Assembly (NCBI RefSeq): GCF_030813695.1
Contig: NZ_JAUSVA010000002.1
Location: 3,720,001-3,784,000, forward strand
Origin: Kitasatospora herbaricolor
Lineage (GTDB): Bacteria; Actinomycetota; Actinomycetes; Streptomycetales; Streptomycetaceae
Reading direction: 5' to 3'
Length of the DNA stretch: 64,000 bases
Under the pieces are notes generated by a model. That model worked only from the letters and a program-made list of their open reading frames with translations. It made no database searches and was not told the origin of the DNA. Position 1 is the first letter of the stretch; each line of letters starts with the position of its first letter. A program made the translations under genes and the position numbers. Shown one piece after another: positions 47,007 to 55,774 of this stretch.

Positions 47007-48713
47007 GTGACGGCCACCCGAACCGAACCCGCCGCCCAGGCCGACGCCTGGGAGGAGCTCCGGACCACCGCCCTGCTGGGCACCGACCGCCGCCCGCTGC
47101 CGGCGCCCGCCGGATCGCCGGCCCTGGTCGCCGCCGCGACCGCGGTCGACCGGACGGACCCGGCCACCGCCCTGCTGGAGCTGGCCGCCCTCACCGCCGT
47201 CCGGCGCCGGGCCGGCGCCAGGCCCGGCGCGGTGCAGCCCGCCGGGCCCGCCGCCCCGGCCGACCCGCGGCCCGAGCTGCCCGTGGCCGCCGCCCGCCGG
47301 CTCACCGTCCTGCTGGACGGCCGGTCCGGCAGCGCCGGCGGCACCCTCGCCAACCTCACCGAACTGCTCCCGCAGTGGCTCGCCACCGCCCGGGCCCGGG
47401 GCCTGCGCCCGCCCGCCGCGCTGCTGCCCGCCCTGCTGGACAGCGCCCGCGCCCGCAGCGAGCTGCGCGGGGACGCGGTCGCGCTGGCCGGCCCGCTCGG
47501 GCGCTGGCTGGCGGAGCGGAACCCCGACTGGCGCTTCGTCCTGCGCACCGTCACGGACGCCGCCGGCACGGGCGACCCGGCTGTCCCCACCAGCACGGGT
47601 GACCCGACCGGCACGGGTGACCCGGGTGCCGTCGGCGACCGTGCCGCCCCGGGCGACGAGCACCGGATCTGGCACGAGGGTCTGTTCGCCGAGCGCGTCA
47701 CCCACCTGACCCGGCTGCGCCGCACCGACCCGGCGGCCGGACTCGACCTGCTGCGCGGCACCTGGACGACCGAACGGGCCGAGGACCGCCTGCTCTTCCT
47801 GGACGCCCTCCAGGACGGCCTCTCCCCGGCCGACGAACCCTTCCTGGAGGCCGCCCTCGGCGACCGCAGCAAGAACGTCCGCGCGACGGCCGCCGAACTG
47901 CTCTCCACCCTCGCCGGCTCCGCCCTCGCCACCCGGATGGCCGAGCGCGCCCGGGCCGCCGTGCGGCTCGCCGGCACCGGCCGCGCGCTGCTGGTCACCC
48001 CGCCATCCGAGTGCGACGCCGCGATGCAGCGGGACGGCGTGGCCCCCAAGTCGCCGACCGGGCGCGGCGAACGCGCCTGGTGGTTCGGCGAGATCGTCGC
48101 GGCCACCCCGCTGCGCACCTGGACGGACGACACCGGCCTGACACCCGCCCGGCTGCTCGGGCTGCCGGTCGGCGACGCCGGCCCGGACGGCAGCGGGACC
48201 GACCCGGCCGACGGCACCTGGACGGACGACCTGCGCGAGGGCTGGGCCAGGGCCGCCGTACGCCAGCACGACGCCGACTGGGCCCGCGCGCTGCTCGGCC
48301 CCGCCCCCAGGCCCGGGCGGGACGGCCGGACGGCACGCACCGCCGGGGCGCCCGCCAAGCTGCTCGCCGTCCTGCCCGCGCCCGAGCGGGCGGCCTGGAC
48401 GGCCGCGTTCATCCAGGCGCACGGGCTGGGCGAGGCCTTCCAGCTGCTGGGGGCGTGCGCCACCCCGTGGACGCCCCCGCTCTCCACCGCCGTGGTGGCC
48501 GCCCTGGAACGGGCGGCCAGCTCGGGGACGTACCCGTGGAGCCACAGCGGGGTCCTCGGGATGACCGAGCGGGCACTCGCCCCGGAGGCCGCCCCCGCCG
48601 TGGAGGCACTGGCGTCGGACGCCGCACCGGACACCGCCTGGGCGGAGACCTTCGCCCGGCTCGCCGGGACCTTGCGCTTCCGGGCCGCGATGCTGGCCGA
48701 GCTCGACGTCTGA
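47007..48713 (+). CDS. DUF5691 family protein
   Basis: A 568-residue, mostly helical protein matching DUF5691, opening with DAWEELRTTALLGTDRRPLP and containing HEAT-like helical repeats (for example RAEDRLLFLDALQDGLSPAD and EPFLEAALGDRSKNVRATAAELL). A short variable Gly/Thr/Asp-rich insert is present (about residues 188-215, repeats of TGDP). HEAT-like scaffolds bind proteins, so it may bridge components of the MoxR/VWA locus. The start is GTG 47007 with AGGAG 7 nt upstream. The family almost always lies next to SWIM, MoxR and DUF5682 genes in actinobacteria, as far as I recall. Confidence 0.85.
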   Translation: MTATRTEPAAQADAWEELRTTALLGTDRRPLPAPAGSPALVAAATAVDRTDPATALLELAALTAVRRRAGARPGAVQPAGPAAPADPRPELPVAAARRLTVLLDGRSGSAGGTLANLTELLPQWLATARARGLRPPAALLPALLDSARARSELRGDAVALAGPLGRWLAERNPDWRFVLRTVTDAAGTGDPAVPTSTGDPTGTGDPGAVGDRAAPGDEHRIWHEGLFAERVTHLTRLRRTDPAAGLDLLRGTWTTERAEDRLLFLDALQDGLSPADEPFLEAALGDRSKNVRATAAELLSTLAGSALATRMAERARAAVRLAGTGRALLVTPPSECDAAMQRDGVAPKSPTGRGERAWWFGEIVAATPLRTWTDDTGLTPARLLGLPVGDAGPDGSGTDPADGTWTDDLREGWARAAVRQHDADWARALLGPAPRPGRDGRTARTAGAPAKLLAVLPAPERAAWTAAFIQAHGLGEAFQLLGACATPWTPPLSTAVVAALERAASSGTYPWSHSGVLGMTERALAPEAAPAVEALASDAAPDTAWAETFARLAGTLRFRAAMLAELDV

Positions 48714-48769
48714 GCCCCGGAGCCCGGCCGGGGACGCGCAGGCAGCGCGCGAACACCCGGGAAAGGCGA

Positions 48770-48803
48770 CAGGGCGCCCCCGGGCGAATCCGGTGGCGCC
48801 CTG
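48770..48803. terminator. Bidirectional hairpin between DUF5691 gene and icmB
   Basis: A 9-bp perfect outer stem (48770-48778 with 48795-48803) plus an inner imperfect stem lies between the convergent genes. Confidence 0.65.
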
Positions 48804-48836
48804 CCGGCGGCTACGGGAGCCGGGCCGCCGCGGCCG

Positions 48837-49244
48837 TCAGCCGGCGGCCCGCAGGTTCGCCTCGACCCAGGCCACCACGTCCCGGGTGGGGGTGCCCGGC
48901 GTGAAGATGTCCGCGACGCCGAGCGCCTTGAGCTCGATGATGTCCTCCTCGGGGATGATCCCGCCGCAGAACACCTTGATGTCCGCCGCGTCCCGCTCCC
49001 GGAGCAGCTCCAGCACCCGCGCGCAGAGCGTCATGTGGGCGCCCGAGAGGATCGAGAGGCCGATGCCGTCCGCGTCCTCCTGGATCGCGGTGTCCACGAC
49101 CTGCTCGGGAGTCTGGTGCAGGCCCGTGTAGATGACCTCCATGCCGGCGTCGCGCAGCGCGCGGGCGATCACCTTGGCACCACGGTCGTGACCGTCCAGC
49201 CCCGGCTTGGCCACCACTACGCGGATCGGCCCTGACACACCCAT
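48837..49244 (-). CDS. icmB: Isobutyryl-CoA mutase small (B12-binding) subunit
   Basis: A 135-residue cobalamin-binding subunit. It has the DxHxxG cofactor motif in [13 protein letters not shown] (base-off binding through His) and the following [10 protein letters not shown] and [11 protein letters not shown] segments. With the large subunit IcmA it interconverts isobutyryl-CoA and butyryl-CoA, feeding valine catabolism and polyketide precursors. A closely related alternative is the B12 domain of another acyl-CoA mutase, but length and sequence fit IcmB best. ATG 49244 has AGGAGG upstream; an ATG 30 nt further upstream is non-homologous. No mutase large subunit lies nearby. Confidence 0.9.
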   Translation of the reverse strand: MGVSGPIRVVVAKPGLDGHDRGAKVIARALRDAGMEVIYTGLHQTPEQVVDTAIQEDADGIGLSILSGAHMTLCARVLELLRERDAADIKVFCGGIIPEEDIIELKALGVADIFTPGTPTRDVVAWVEANLRAAG

Positions 49245-49657
49245 CACTGCCTCCTGGACGACGTTGTCCACCACCCCTGCGGATTGTGTCCGGTCCGGGT
49301 GTTGTTAACCATCGATAACTAAACCTGAGGGGAGGTTAGCGCCCAGGGGGCCGGTTGGTCGTTTCGCCCTTCCAAGGGAGGGGAAAATCACAGCACCGCG
49401 TGTTCGCCGCGGCCCCACCCTGCGCCCCCCGGGCTCCCGCGTGCCCGGGCGGGCCCCGCCGTACCCGCCACCCGCACCACAGGGACCCCGACCGGGGACG
49501 CACGACCGGGAACGCACCGCCGCACCCGATACCGGCCCCGGGCCACGGCGGCCGCTCACCGGCCGGCCGCGCCCGGCCGACGGGGCCACCCGTCCCGTCA
49601 CCCCGTGCCGCCCGACCGGGCGCCCCGCCCCCGCCGCCGACCCCGGGGAGCCGCCGC
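49245..49657. promoter_or_regulatory. Divergent icmB/lipase intergenic region
   Basis: No gene was seen. Positions 49300-49345 form an AT-rich island with GTTAACCATCGATAAC (a GTTA/TAAC dyad) followed by imperfect CTAAACCT/AGGTTAG arms. This is the likely icmB promoter or operator. Positions 49370-49650 are GC-rich without clear signals except the lipase Shine-Dalgarno. Confidence 0.45.
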
Positions 49658-50554
49658 ATGTCCGTTCCCTTCCAGCGAGCCGCCGACGCCGTCCGGGGCG
49701 CCGGGGCCGAGGCCGCCGCCATCGCGGGCCACCTGGTCCGCTACCCCACCGGCGTGGGCGACGAGCCCCGCCCGGCTCCGGGACGCCCCTGCCCGCCGGA
49801 GCACGACGGGCCCGCGCCGGGGCCCGGGGGCGCACCCGCGAGCGGCCGGCCGCACCACGGGCCGGTGCTGTTCCTGCACGGCTTCGCCGACAACCGCGCG
49901 GTCTTCCACCCCCTGCTGCGGGCCCTGCGCCGGGACGGCTGGACGCATCTGCACGCCCTCAACCACTCCCCGCTGACCGGTGACGTGCGGACCGCCGCCG
50001 TGCTGCTCGGCCGGCACGTGGAGTGGGCCCGCCGGGCGCACCGGGGCGCGCCGGTGGCCCTGGTCGGGCACAGCCTGGGCGGGCTGATCGCCCGGTACTA
50101 CGTCCAGCGCCTCTGCGGGGACGAGCACGTGCCGACCGTGATCACCCTGGCCGCCCCGCACGAGGGGACGCTCGCCGCGCACCTGCCCAACCCGTTCCCG
50201 ATCACCCGGCAGATGAGGCCCGGCAGCGACCTGCTGGCCGAGCTGCGGCAGCCGGCGGCGCAGTGCCGCACCCGGTTCACGGCCTTCTGGGGCGAGCTGG
50301 ACGAGGTCGTGCTGCCCGCCCGCAACGGCCGGCTGCGGCACCCCGATCTGGCGGCCGAGAACATCATGGTCCCGGGCGCCGGCCATGCGGCCCTGCCGGT
50401 GGACCGCCGGGTGGTGGACGGCGTGCGCCGGATCCTGGCCGCCGCGGAGGCCGTCGGCGCCGACGGACGGGTGGACGGGCAACTGCCCGGCCAACCGGGC
50501 GGACGGTCGGAGCAGCCCCCGACCGAACCGCCGGCCGACCGTCTGTCGGCCTGA
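49658..50554 (+). CDS. Alpha/beta-hydrolase, lipase/esterase type
   Basis: A 298-residue alpha/beta hydrolase of the class 2 lipase type. The oxyanion-hole region is VLFLHGFADNR. The nucleophile is in VALVGHSLGGLIARYY, with a probable Asp in FWGELDEVVLP and His in VPGAGHAALPVD, so the triad is complete. The first ~65 residues are Pro/Gly-rich and carry no clear signal peptide, suggesting cytoplasmic location. ATG 49658 has GGGGAG upstream. The last ~25 residues are low-complexity and run into a tandem repeat that continues past the stop. The substrate is probably an ester or lipid; PHA-depolymerase-like activity cannot be excluded. Confidence 0.88.
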   Translation: MSVPFQRAADAVRGAGAEAAAIAGHLVRYPTGVGDEPRPAPGRPCPPEHDGPAPGPGGAPASGRPHHGPVLFLHGFADNRAVFHPLLRALRRDGWTHLHALNHSPLTGDVRTAAVLLGRHVEWARRAHRGAPVALVGHSLGGLIARYYVQRLCGDEHVPTVITLAAPHEGTLAAHLPNPFPITRQMRPGSDLLAELRQPAAQCRTRFTAFWGELDEVVLPARNGRLRHPDLAAENIMVPGAGHAALPVDRRVVDGVRRILAAAEAVGADGRVDGQLPGQPGGRSEQPPTEPPADRLSA

Positions 50555-50638
50555 CCACGGGGCCTCGGCCTGACCCGGGGGCTGTCGGCCTGCCCCGGGA
50601 TGTCGGTCTGACCCGGGCTCTCGGCCTGATCCCGGGGC
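50546..50638. repeat. Five-copy ~19-bp tandem repeat overlapping the lipase stop
   Basis: Copies of a unit beginning TCGGCCTG (fourth copy TCGGTCTG), followed by an ACCCGGGG-like tail, start at 50546, 50565, 50585, 50603 and 50621. The first copy contains the lipase stop codon. Between here and 50755 nothing else was seen. Confidence 0.75.
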
Positions 50639-50758
50639 CGCCACGGGGGCACCATGCCGCCGCCCCCGTGCCCCGCGGGACACGCCCGCCGCACCGCACC
50701 GACACGCCATCGCCACAGCGCCGGAGCGATCCGGCTGCCTGAATGGCCGTCAGCCCTC

Positions 50759-50803
50759 TTGACATCCGGACTTTTGTCCGGACTCCGCCAGGGCGGCTAC
50801 AGT
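50759..50803 (+). promoter_or_regulatory. Candidate promoter with inverted repeat upstream of the M23 gene
   Basis: TACAGT (50798-50803) is a plausible -10, with TTGTCC (50774-50779) 18 nt upstream as -35. The -35 is buried in a perfect dyad, TCCGGAC-TTTT-GTCCGGA (50765-50782), that could be an operator. A better -35 hexamer, TTGACA (50759-50764), is too far from the -10 (33 nt). Confidence 0.45.
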
Positions 50804-50851
50804 CTCGCCTGTTTTCCCCCTCACCCGAGGACCACCAGGAGGCACCGCCCG

Positions 50852-51628
50852 ATGGCTGACGCAGTCCGCCCCACCCGCGCGGAACTGCGGGTGGCCGCCC
50901 GCGCGCAGTCGCGCGCGGAGCGCCGCGGCGCCGCGAAGGCCGCCACCCGCACGGCCCTGCTCGGTGTCGCACTGCCCTCGCTGGCCGCCCTCGGCGTGGC
51001 CGGCGCCGCGGCCGTCACGGTGCGGGGCGACGCCGACCGCTCGACGGTCGCCGGGCCCGCCACCGAGGCCGCCCCGGCCGCGGCCCCCGACGACGGCCGG
51101 ACGCCCGACGCGGCCGGCGGGACGGACGCCGGGCGCGCCGCCCGCGGCGAGGCCCGTCCCCCGCTGTCCGCCCAGGAGCCGGTGGCGGCGCCCACCGAGA
51201 CCGCGCCGGCCCCGGCGCCCGTCCCGGAGCGCCCCAAGGTGTCGCTGCCGGTGGAGCTGCACGGCCTGAGCGCCACCTACGGCGAGGCCGGTACGCACTG
51301 GACGGCACGGCACACCGGGATCGACTTCCCCGTCCAGGGCGGGACACCGGTGATGGCGGTCACCGACGGCACCGTCCGCACGCAGTGGAACTCGGCGTAC
51401 GGCTACATGGCCATAGTGAAGGCCCCGGACGGCACCGAGACCTGGTACTGCCACCTGCGCACCTACAAGGTCCGCAAGGGCCAGGTAAAGGCCGGCGACG
51501 TGATCGCCTACTCGGGCAGCAGCGGCAACAGCACCGGCCCGCACCTGCACTTCGAGGTCCGCCCCGACGGCGGCGCCCCGATCGACCCGCTGCCCTGGCT
51601 GCTCGGCCAGGGGCTCGACCCGCGCTGA
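50852..51628 (+). CDS. M23-family metallopeptidase (LytM-type)
   Basis: A 258-residue exported peptidoglycan endopeptidase. The basic N terminus is followed by a transmembrane or signal segment (about 37-58) and an Ala/Pro-rich linker to residue ~130. The C-terminal M23 domain has zinc ligands in HTGIDF (HxxxD) and GPHLHFE (HxH). Since the hydrophobic segment is followed by Val-Arg-Gly-Asp without an obvious cleavage box, the protein may remain membrane-anchored. ATG 50852 has CAGGAGG upstream. It is convergent to pcrA. It probably trims cell wall during growth. Confidence 0.92.
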   Translation: MADAVRPTRAELRVAARAQSRAERRGAAKAATRTALLGVALPSLAALGVAGAAAVTVRGDADRSTVAGPATEAAPAAAPDDGRTPDAAGGTDAGRAARGEARPPLSAQEPVAAPTETAPAPAPVPERPKVSLPVELHGLSATYGEAGTHWTARHTGIDFPVQGGTPVMAVTDGTVRTQWNSAYGYMAIVKAPDGTETWYCHLRTYKVRKGQVKAGDVIAYSGSSGNSTGPHLHFEVRPDGGAPIDPLPWLLGQGLDPR

Positions 51629-51700
51629 AACCGGCCCGGCACCCGCAGGCCGACCACCCAAGGCCGACCACCGGCAGGCCGAGCACCGGGACGGCCCGGC

Positions 51701-51718
51701 CCGGGGCCACCGCCCCGG
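51701..51718. terminator. Hairpin between M23 gene and pcrA
   Basis: A 7-bp perfect stem (51701-51707 with 51712-51718) with a 4-nt loop lies just before the pcrA stop. Upstream, at 51640-51685, three copies of an AGGCCGACCACC-like unit form a small repeat. Confidence 0.5.
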
Positions 51719-51731
51719 TCCGGTGCGGACC

Positions 51732-54395
51732 CTAGAGCTTCTCCACCGGCGCGTAGCGCAGCAGCAGCTGCTTGCGGCCGGCGGTGCCGAAGTCCACGGT
51801 GGCCTGCGCCTTGTCGCCGACACCGGCCGTCGCCACCACCGTGCCGAGGCCGAAGGTGTCGTGGGTGACGCGGTCGCCGACCGCCAGGCCGACCACCTCG
51901 CGCTCGGTGACCCGGCGGGCCGACTGGCCCCAGCCGGCCTTCGGCGAGGCGGTGGTCACGGCCCCGCGCGAACCGCCGCGCGAGCCGCCGCTGCCCGCGG
52001 TGAACCCGCCGGAGCCCGAGCCGCCCGAGTAGCCGCGCGAGGGCGGCGCCGAGGCCGCGCCCTTGCGCTTCCAGTCAACCAGCGGCTCCGGGATCTCCTC
52101 CAGGAACCGCGAGGCCGGGTTGTACGAGGGCTGGCCCCAGGCGCTGCGCAGCACCGACCTGGTCAGGTAGAGCCGCTGCCGGGCCCGGGTCAGGCCGACG
52201 TAGGCGAGCCGCCGCTCCTCCTCCAGCTCCTTGACCTGGTTGAGCGCCCGCATGTGCGGGAAGATGCCGTCCTCCATGCCGGTCAGGAAGACGACGGGGA
52301 ACTCCAGGCCCTTGGCGGTGTGCAGGGTCATCATCGTGATGACACCCGCGCCCTCGTCGTCCTCCGGGATCTGGTCCGAGTCGGCGACCAGCGCGACCCG
52401 CTCCAGGAAGTCGGCCAGCGAGCCGAGCGGCGGGGTGGCGTCGCCCTCCTCGGCCTCCGGGCGCTCGCCCGGGTCCTGCTCGTACTCCAGGGCCACCGAG
52501 GCGAGCTCCTGGAGGTTCTCCACCCGGGTCTCGTCCTGCGGGTCGGTGGAGGACTGCAGCTCGGCGAGGTAGCCGGTCTCCTCCAGCACCGCCTCCAGCA
52601 CCGCGGCCGGGCCGGCGCCGGACTCGACGATCTGGCGCAGCCCGGCCATCAGGGTGTTGAACTTCTTCACCGCGTTGGCGGAGCGCGAGGCCATCCCGTA
52701 CGCCTCGTCCACCCGGACGAGCGCCTGCGCGAAGCTGATCCGCTCGCGGGCGGCGAGGGCGTCGATCATCGCCTCGGCCCGGTCGCCGATGCCCCGCTTG
52801 GGGACGTTGAGGATCCGGCGCAGCGGCACGGTGTCCTCGGGGTTGGAGAGCACCCGCAGGTAGGCGAGGACGTCCCGGACCTCCTTGCGCTCGTAGAAGC
52901 GGACGCCGCCGACCACCTTGTACGGCAGGCCGACCCGGATGAACACCTCCTCGAACACCCGGGACTGCGCGTTCGTCCGGTAGAAGATCGCCACGTCGCC
53001 GGGGCGGGCGTCGCCCGCGTCGGTGAGCCGGTCGATCTCGTCGGCGATGAACTGGGCCTCGCCGTGCTCGTCGTCCGCGACGTAGCCGACGACCTTCTCG
53101 CCGTCCTCGCCGGCCGTCCAGAGCTTCTTCTCGCGGCGGCTGGTGTTCCGCTCGATGACCGCGTTGGCGGCGCTCAGGATGGTCTGGGTGGAGCGGTAGT
53201 TCTGCTCCAGCAGGATGGTGGTGGCGTTCGGGTAGTCCTCCTCGAACTGGAGGATGTTGCGGATCGTCGCGCCGCGGAAGGCGTAGATCGACTGGTCCGC
53301 GTCACCGACGACGCACAGCTCGGCCGGCGGCACCTCGGCCGCCGCCGCGGCCGCCGGGTTCACCAGGTCGCCGTCCACGGTGCGCTTCGGCGCCGCGGTG
53401 GCGGTGCCGCCGCTGAGCTCGCGGACCAGCATGTACTGGGCGTGGTTGGTGTCCTGGTACTCGTCGACCAGGATGTGCCGGAACCGGCGGCGGTAGTACT
53501 CGGCGACGGCGGGGAAGGCCTGCAGCAGGTTCACCGTGGTCATGATGATGTCGTCGAAGTCCAGCGCGTTGGCCTCGCGCAGGCGCCGCTGGTAGAGGAA
53601 GTACGCCTCGGCGAGCTTCTTCTCGGTCGGGTTGGCCGCCTGGGCGGAGTAGGTCTCCTCGTCGATCAGCTCGTTCTTGAGGTTGCTGATCTTCGAGGTG
53701 AAGGACTTCGGCGGGTACTGCTTGGGGTCGAGGTCCAGGTCCCGGCAGACCAGGCCCATCAACCGCTGCGAGTCCGCCGAGTCGTAGATGGAGAAGCTCG
53801 ACGTGAAGCCGAGCAGCTTGCTCTCCCGGCGCAGGATCCGCACGCAGGCGCTGTGGAAGGTCGACACCCACATCGCCCGGGCCCGCGGGCCGACCAGCTG
53901 CTCGACGCGCTCACGCATCTCGCCGGCGGCCTTGTTGGTGAAGGTGATCGCCAGGATCTCGCCGGGCTGCACGTGGCGGGCGCCGAGCAGGTAGGCGATG
54001 CGGTGGGTCAGCACCCGGGTCTTGCCGGAGCCGGCGCCGGCCACGATCAGCAGCGGCGCGCCCGCGTGCAGGACCGCCTCGCGCTGCGGGTCGTTCATGC
54101 CCTCCAGCAGCTGGGCCGGGTCGATCACGGTCCGGGCGTGGCCGTTGCGGTAGTAGGCGTCGCGCTCGGTCTGCGCGGCGTAGTCCGTGCGGAAGAGGTC
54201 GGCCGGGATGGCCTCCTCGTACGCGGGGTACGGGACGTCCTCCTCGTACGGCGGCGGCTCCTCGTCGACGGGCGGGTCGAAGGGTTCGTCCAGGGGCGCG
54301 GCACCCGCGGCGGCGGGCCGCTTCGGGCCGGCGGGCTTCCGGGCGGCGGGCAGCTCGAAGCCGGGGAGCGGGAGGTCGTCAAAGAGGCTACTCAT
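51732..54395 (-). CDS. pcrA: ATP-dependent DNA helicase PcrA (UvrD family)
   Basis: A superfamily 1A 3'-5' helicase for repair and replication-fork maintenance, 887 residues. A ~90-residue acidic/Pro-rich N-terminal extension precedes the Q motif LLEGMNDPQREAV. Walker A is VAGAGSGKTRV and motif II is VDEYQDTNHAQY. GDADQSIYAFRGA (III) and LEQNYRSTQTI (IV) are present, with motif V/VI segments TLHTAKGLEFPVVF and RLAYVGLTRARQRLY. The C-terminal ~60 residues form the Tudor-like segment (VGDRVTHDTFGLGTVV) used for RNA polymerase contact in PcrA. Start ATG 54395. Monocistronic. Confidence 0.97.
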   Translation of the reverse strand: MSSLFDDLPLPGFELPAARKPAGPKRPAAAGAAPLDEPFDPPVDEEPPPYEEDVPYPAYEEAIPADLFRTDYAAQTERDAYYRNGHARTVIDPAQLLEGMNDPQREAVLHAGAPLLIVAGAGSGKTRVLTHRIAYLLGARHVQPGEILAITFTNKAAGEMRERVEQLVGPRARAMWVSTFHSACVRILRRESKLLGFTSSFSIYDSADSQRLMGLVCRDLDLDPKQYPPKSFTSKISNLKNELIDEETYSAQAANPTEKKLAEAYFLYQRRLREANALDFDDIIMTTVNLLQAFPAVAEYYRRRFRHILVDEYQDTNHAQYMLVRELSGGTATAAPKRTVDGDLVNPAAAAAAEVPPAELCVVGDADQSIYAFRGATIRNILQFEEDYPNATTILLEQNYRSTQTILSAANAVIERNTSRREKKLWTAGEDGEKVVGYVADDEHGEAQFIADEIDRLTDAGDARPGDVAIFYRTNAQSRVFEEVFIRVGLPYKVVGGVRFYERKEVRDVLAYLRVLSNPEDTVPLRRILNVPKRGIGDRAEAMIDALAARERISFAQALVRVDEAYGMASRSANAVKKFNTLMAGLRQIVESGAGPAAVLEAVLEETGYLAELQSSTDPQDETRVENLQELASVALEYEQDPGERPEAEEGDATPPLGSLADFLERVALVADSDQIPEDDEGAGVITMMTLHTAKGLEFPVVFLTGMEDGIFPHMRALNQVKELEEERRLAYVGLTRARQRLYLTRSVLRSAWGQPSYNPASRFLEEIPEPLVDWKRKGAASAPPSRGYSGGSGSGGFTAGSGGSRGGSRGAVTTASPKAGWGQSARRVTEREVVGLAVGDRVTHDTFGLGTVVATAGVGDKAQATVDFGTAGRKQLLLRYAPVEKL

Positions 54396-54665
54396 GGCAC
54401 TCCGAGTCTATGACCCAGGACCGACAACACCGGCCGGGTCACCGGGCCAGCCGGTCCGGTCGGGCTCCGACCGGACCGGCACCCCGTTGCGCCGCCACCC
54501 GGCACCGGAACGGACAGTTCCGGACAGATCGGGGCAGGGCCGTGACGTGCGGCCCGTCCGGCCCGCCATGGCGCTAGCGTCCCCGTCCTGAGCCGGTCGG
54601 TGGCGGGCGGACCGGGCCGGCCCGAGCCGGCCGGTCCACCCGCCGGACGAAAGGAGGACGCCGCC

Positions 54666-55733
54666 ATGGCGTCGCACAGGAAACCCAGGCGCAGCACGCT
54701 CACCGGCCGGGCCCGCCGGACGGCCGCCACCGTCGCCGGGGCGGCCGCCGCCTCCGCCACCGTCCTCGCCCCCGCCGGGCACGCCGAGCCGCGGCCGGCC
54801 CCCGAACAGGTCCGGGCGCAACTGGACCAGCTGTACCAGGAGGCCGAGCAGGCCACCCAGCGCTACGACGGGGCGAAGGAGCAGACCGAGGCGCTGCAGA
54901 AGCAGGTGACCGCCCTGCAGGACGAGGTCGCCCGGCGGGCCGCCGCGATGGACGCCGGCCGCGAGCGGCTCGGCGAGCTGGCCGCCGAGCAGTACCGCGA
55001 CGGCGGCTTCCCGCCCGGGCTCCAGCTCGCCCTCTCGGACGACCCTCGGCAGTTCCTGCAGCGCGCCGGCATGCTCGACCAGGCCGGCGCCGTCGAGCGC
55101 CAGGCACTGGCGGAGTTCGGCCGGCAGCGCCTGGCCCTGGACACCAGCACGGCCGAGGCCCGGCTGCGGCTCGCCGACCTCGACGCCCGGCAGCGCGAGC
55201 TGGCCGCCGAGAAGGCCACCGTCCAGGACCGGCTGGGCCGGGCGCAGGCCCTGCTCGCCCGGCTCACCGCCGAGCAGCACGGCAGCCTCGACCGGGCCTC
55301 CCGCGACGGCACGCGCACCGACCTGGACCCGGGCCTGGACCCGGGCCTGGCCCCGGACGTCGACCCCGGCGCCCCATTCGCCTCCGGCCGGGCCGTCGAG
55401 GCGATCGCCTTCGCCCGCGCCCAGCTCGGCAAGCCGTACGTCTGGGGCGCCACCGGCCCCGGCTCGTACGACTGCTCCGGCCTGGTCCAGGCCGCCTGGG
55501 CCGCCGCCGGGGTCAGCCTGCCGCGCACCACCTACGACCAGATCGACGCCGCCCGGCGCGTCCGGAGGGACCAGCTGCAGCCCGGTGACCTGGTGTTCTT
55601 CTACCCGGGCGTCACCCACGTCGGCCTGTACAGCGGCGGCGGCCGGATGATCCACGCGCCGCATCCCGGCGCTCCGGTGCGCTACGAGAGCATCGACGTG
55701 ATGCCCTTCGCGGGCGCCGTCCGGCCGTCCTGA
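54666..55733 (+). CDS. NlpC/P60 (C40) cell-wall hydrolase with coiled coil
   Basis: A 355-residue secreted endopeptidase. A signal peptide covers ~1-40 (TAATVAGAAAASATVLAPAGHA). A coiled-coil domain follows (~45-215: heptad-like segments such as QLDQLYQEAEQATQRYDGAKEQ and a later Ala/Arg/Leu-rich helix). A short Asp/Pro/Gly linker comes next. The C-terminal NlpC/P60 domain (~240-355) has catalytic Cys in SYDCSGLVQAAW, His in VTHVGLYSG, and IHAPHPG. The coiled coil is probably autoinhibitory, as in RipA-type enzymes. ATG 54666 has AGGAGG upstream. It is divergent from pcrA. Confidence 0.94.
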   Translation: MASHRKPRRSTLTGRARRTAATVAGAAAASATVLAPAGHAEPRPAPEQVRAQLDQLYQEAEQATQRYDGAKEQTEALQKQVTALQDEVARRAAAMDAGRERLGELAAEQYRDGGFPPGLQLALSDDPRQFLQRAGMLDQAGAVERQALAEFGRQRLALDTSTAEARLRLADLDARQRELAAEKATVQDRLGRAQALLARLTAEQHGSLDRASRDGTRTDLDPGLDPGLAPDVDPGAPFASGRAVEAIAFARAQLGKPYVWGATGPGSYDCSGLVQAAWAAAGVSLPRTTYDQIDAARRVRRDQLQPGDLVFFYPGVTHVGLYSGGGRMIHAPHPGAPVRYESIDVMPFAGAVRPS

Positions 55734-55774
55734 CCGCACGCCGGGACGTCGTCCGAAAAAACTTCGACCCCACC

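Noticed and set aside
45603..48545. Minus-strand frame of about 980 codons
   Set aside because: It is antisense to the SWIM and DUF5691 genes, which have a real zinc-finger motif, proper starts and family matches.
51723..54413. Plus-strand frame of about 896 codons
   Set aside because: It is antisense to pcrA, which has all helicase motifs.
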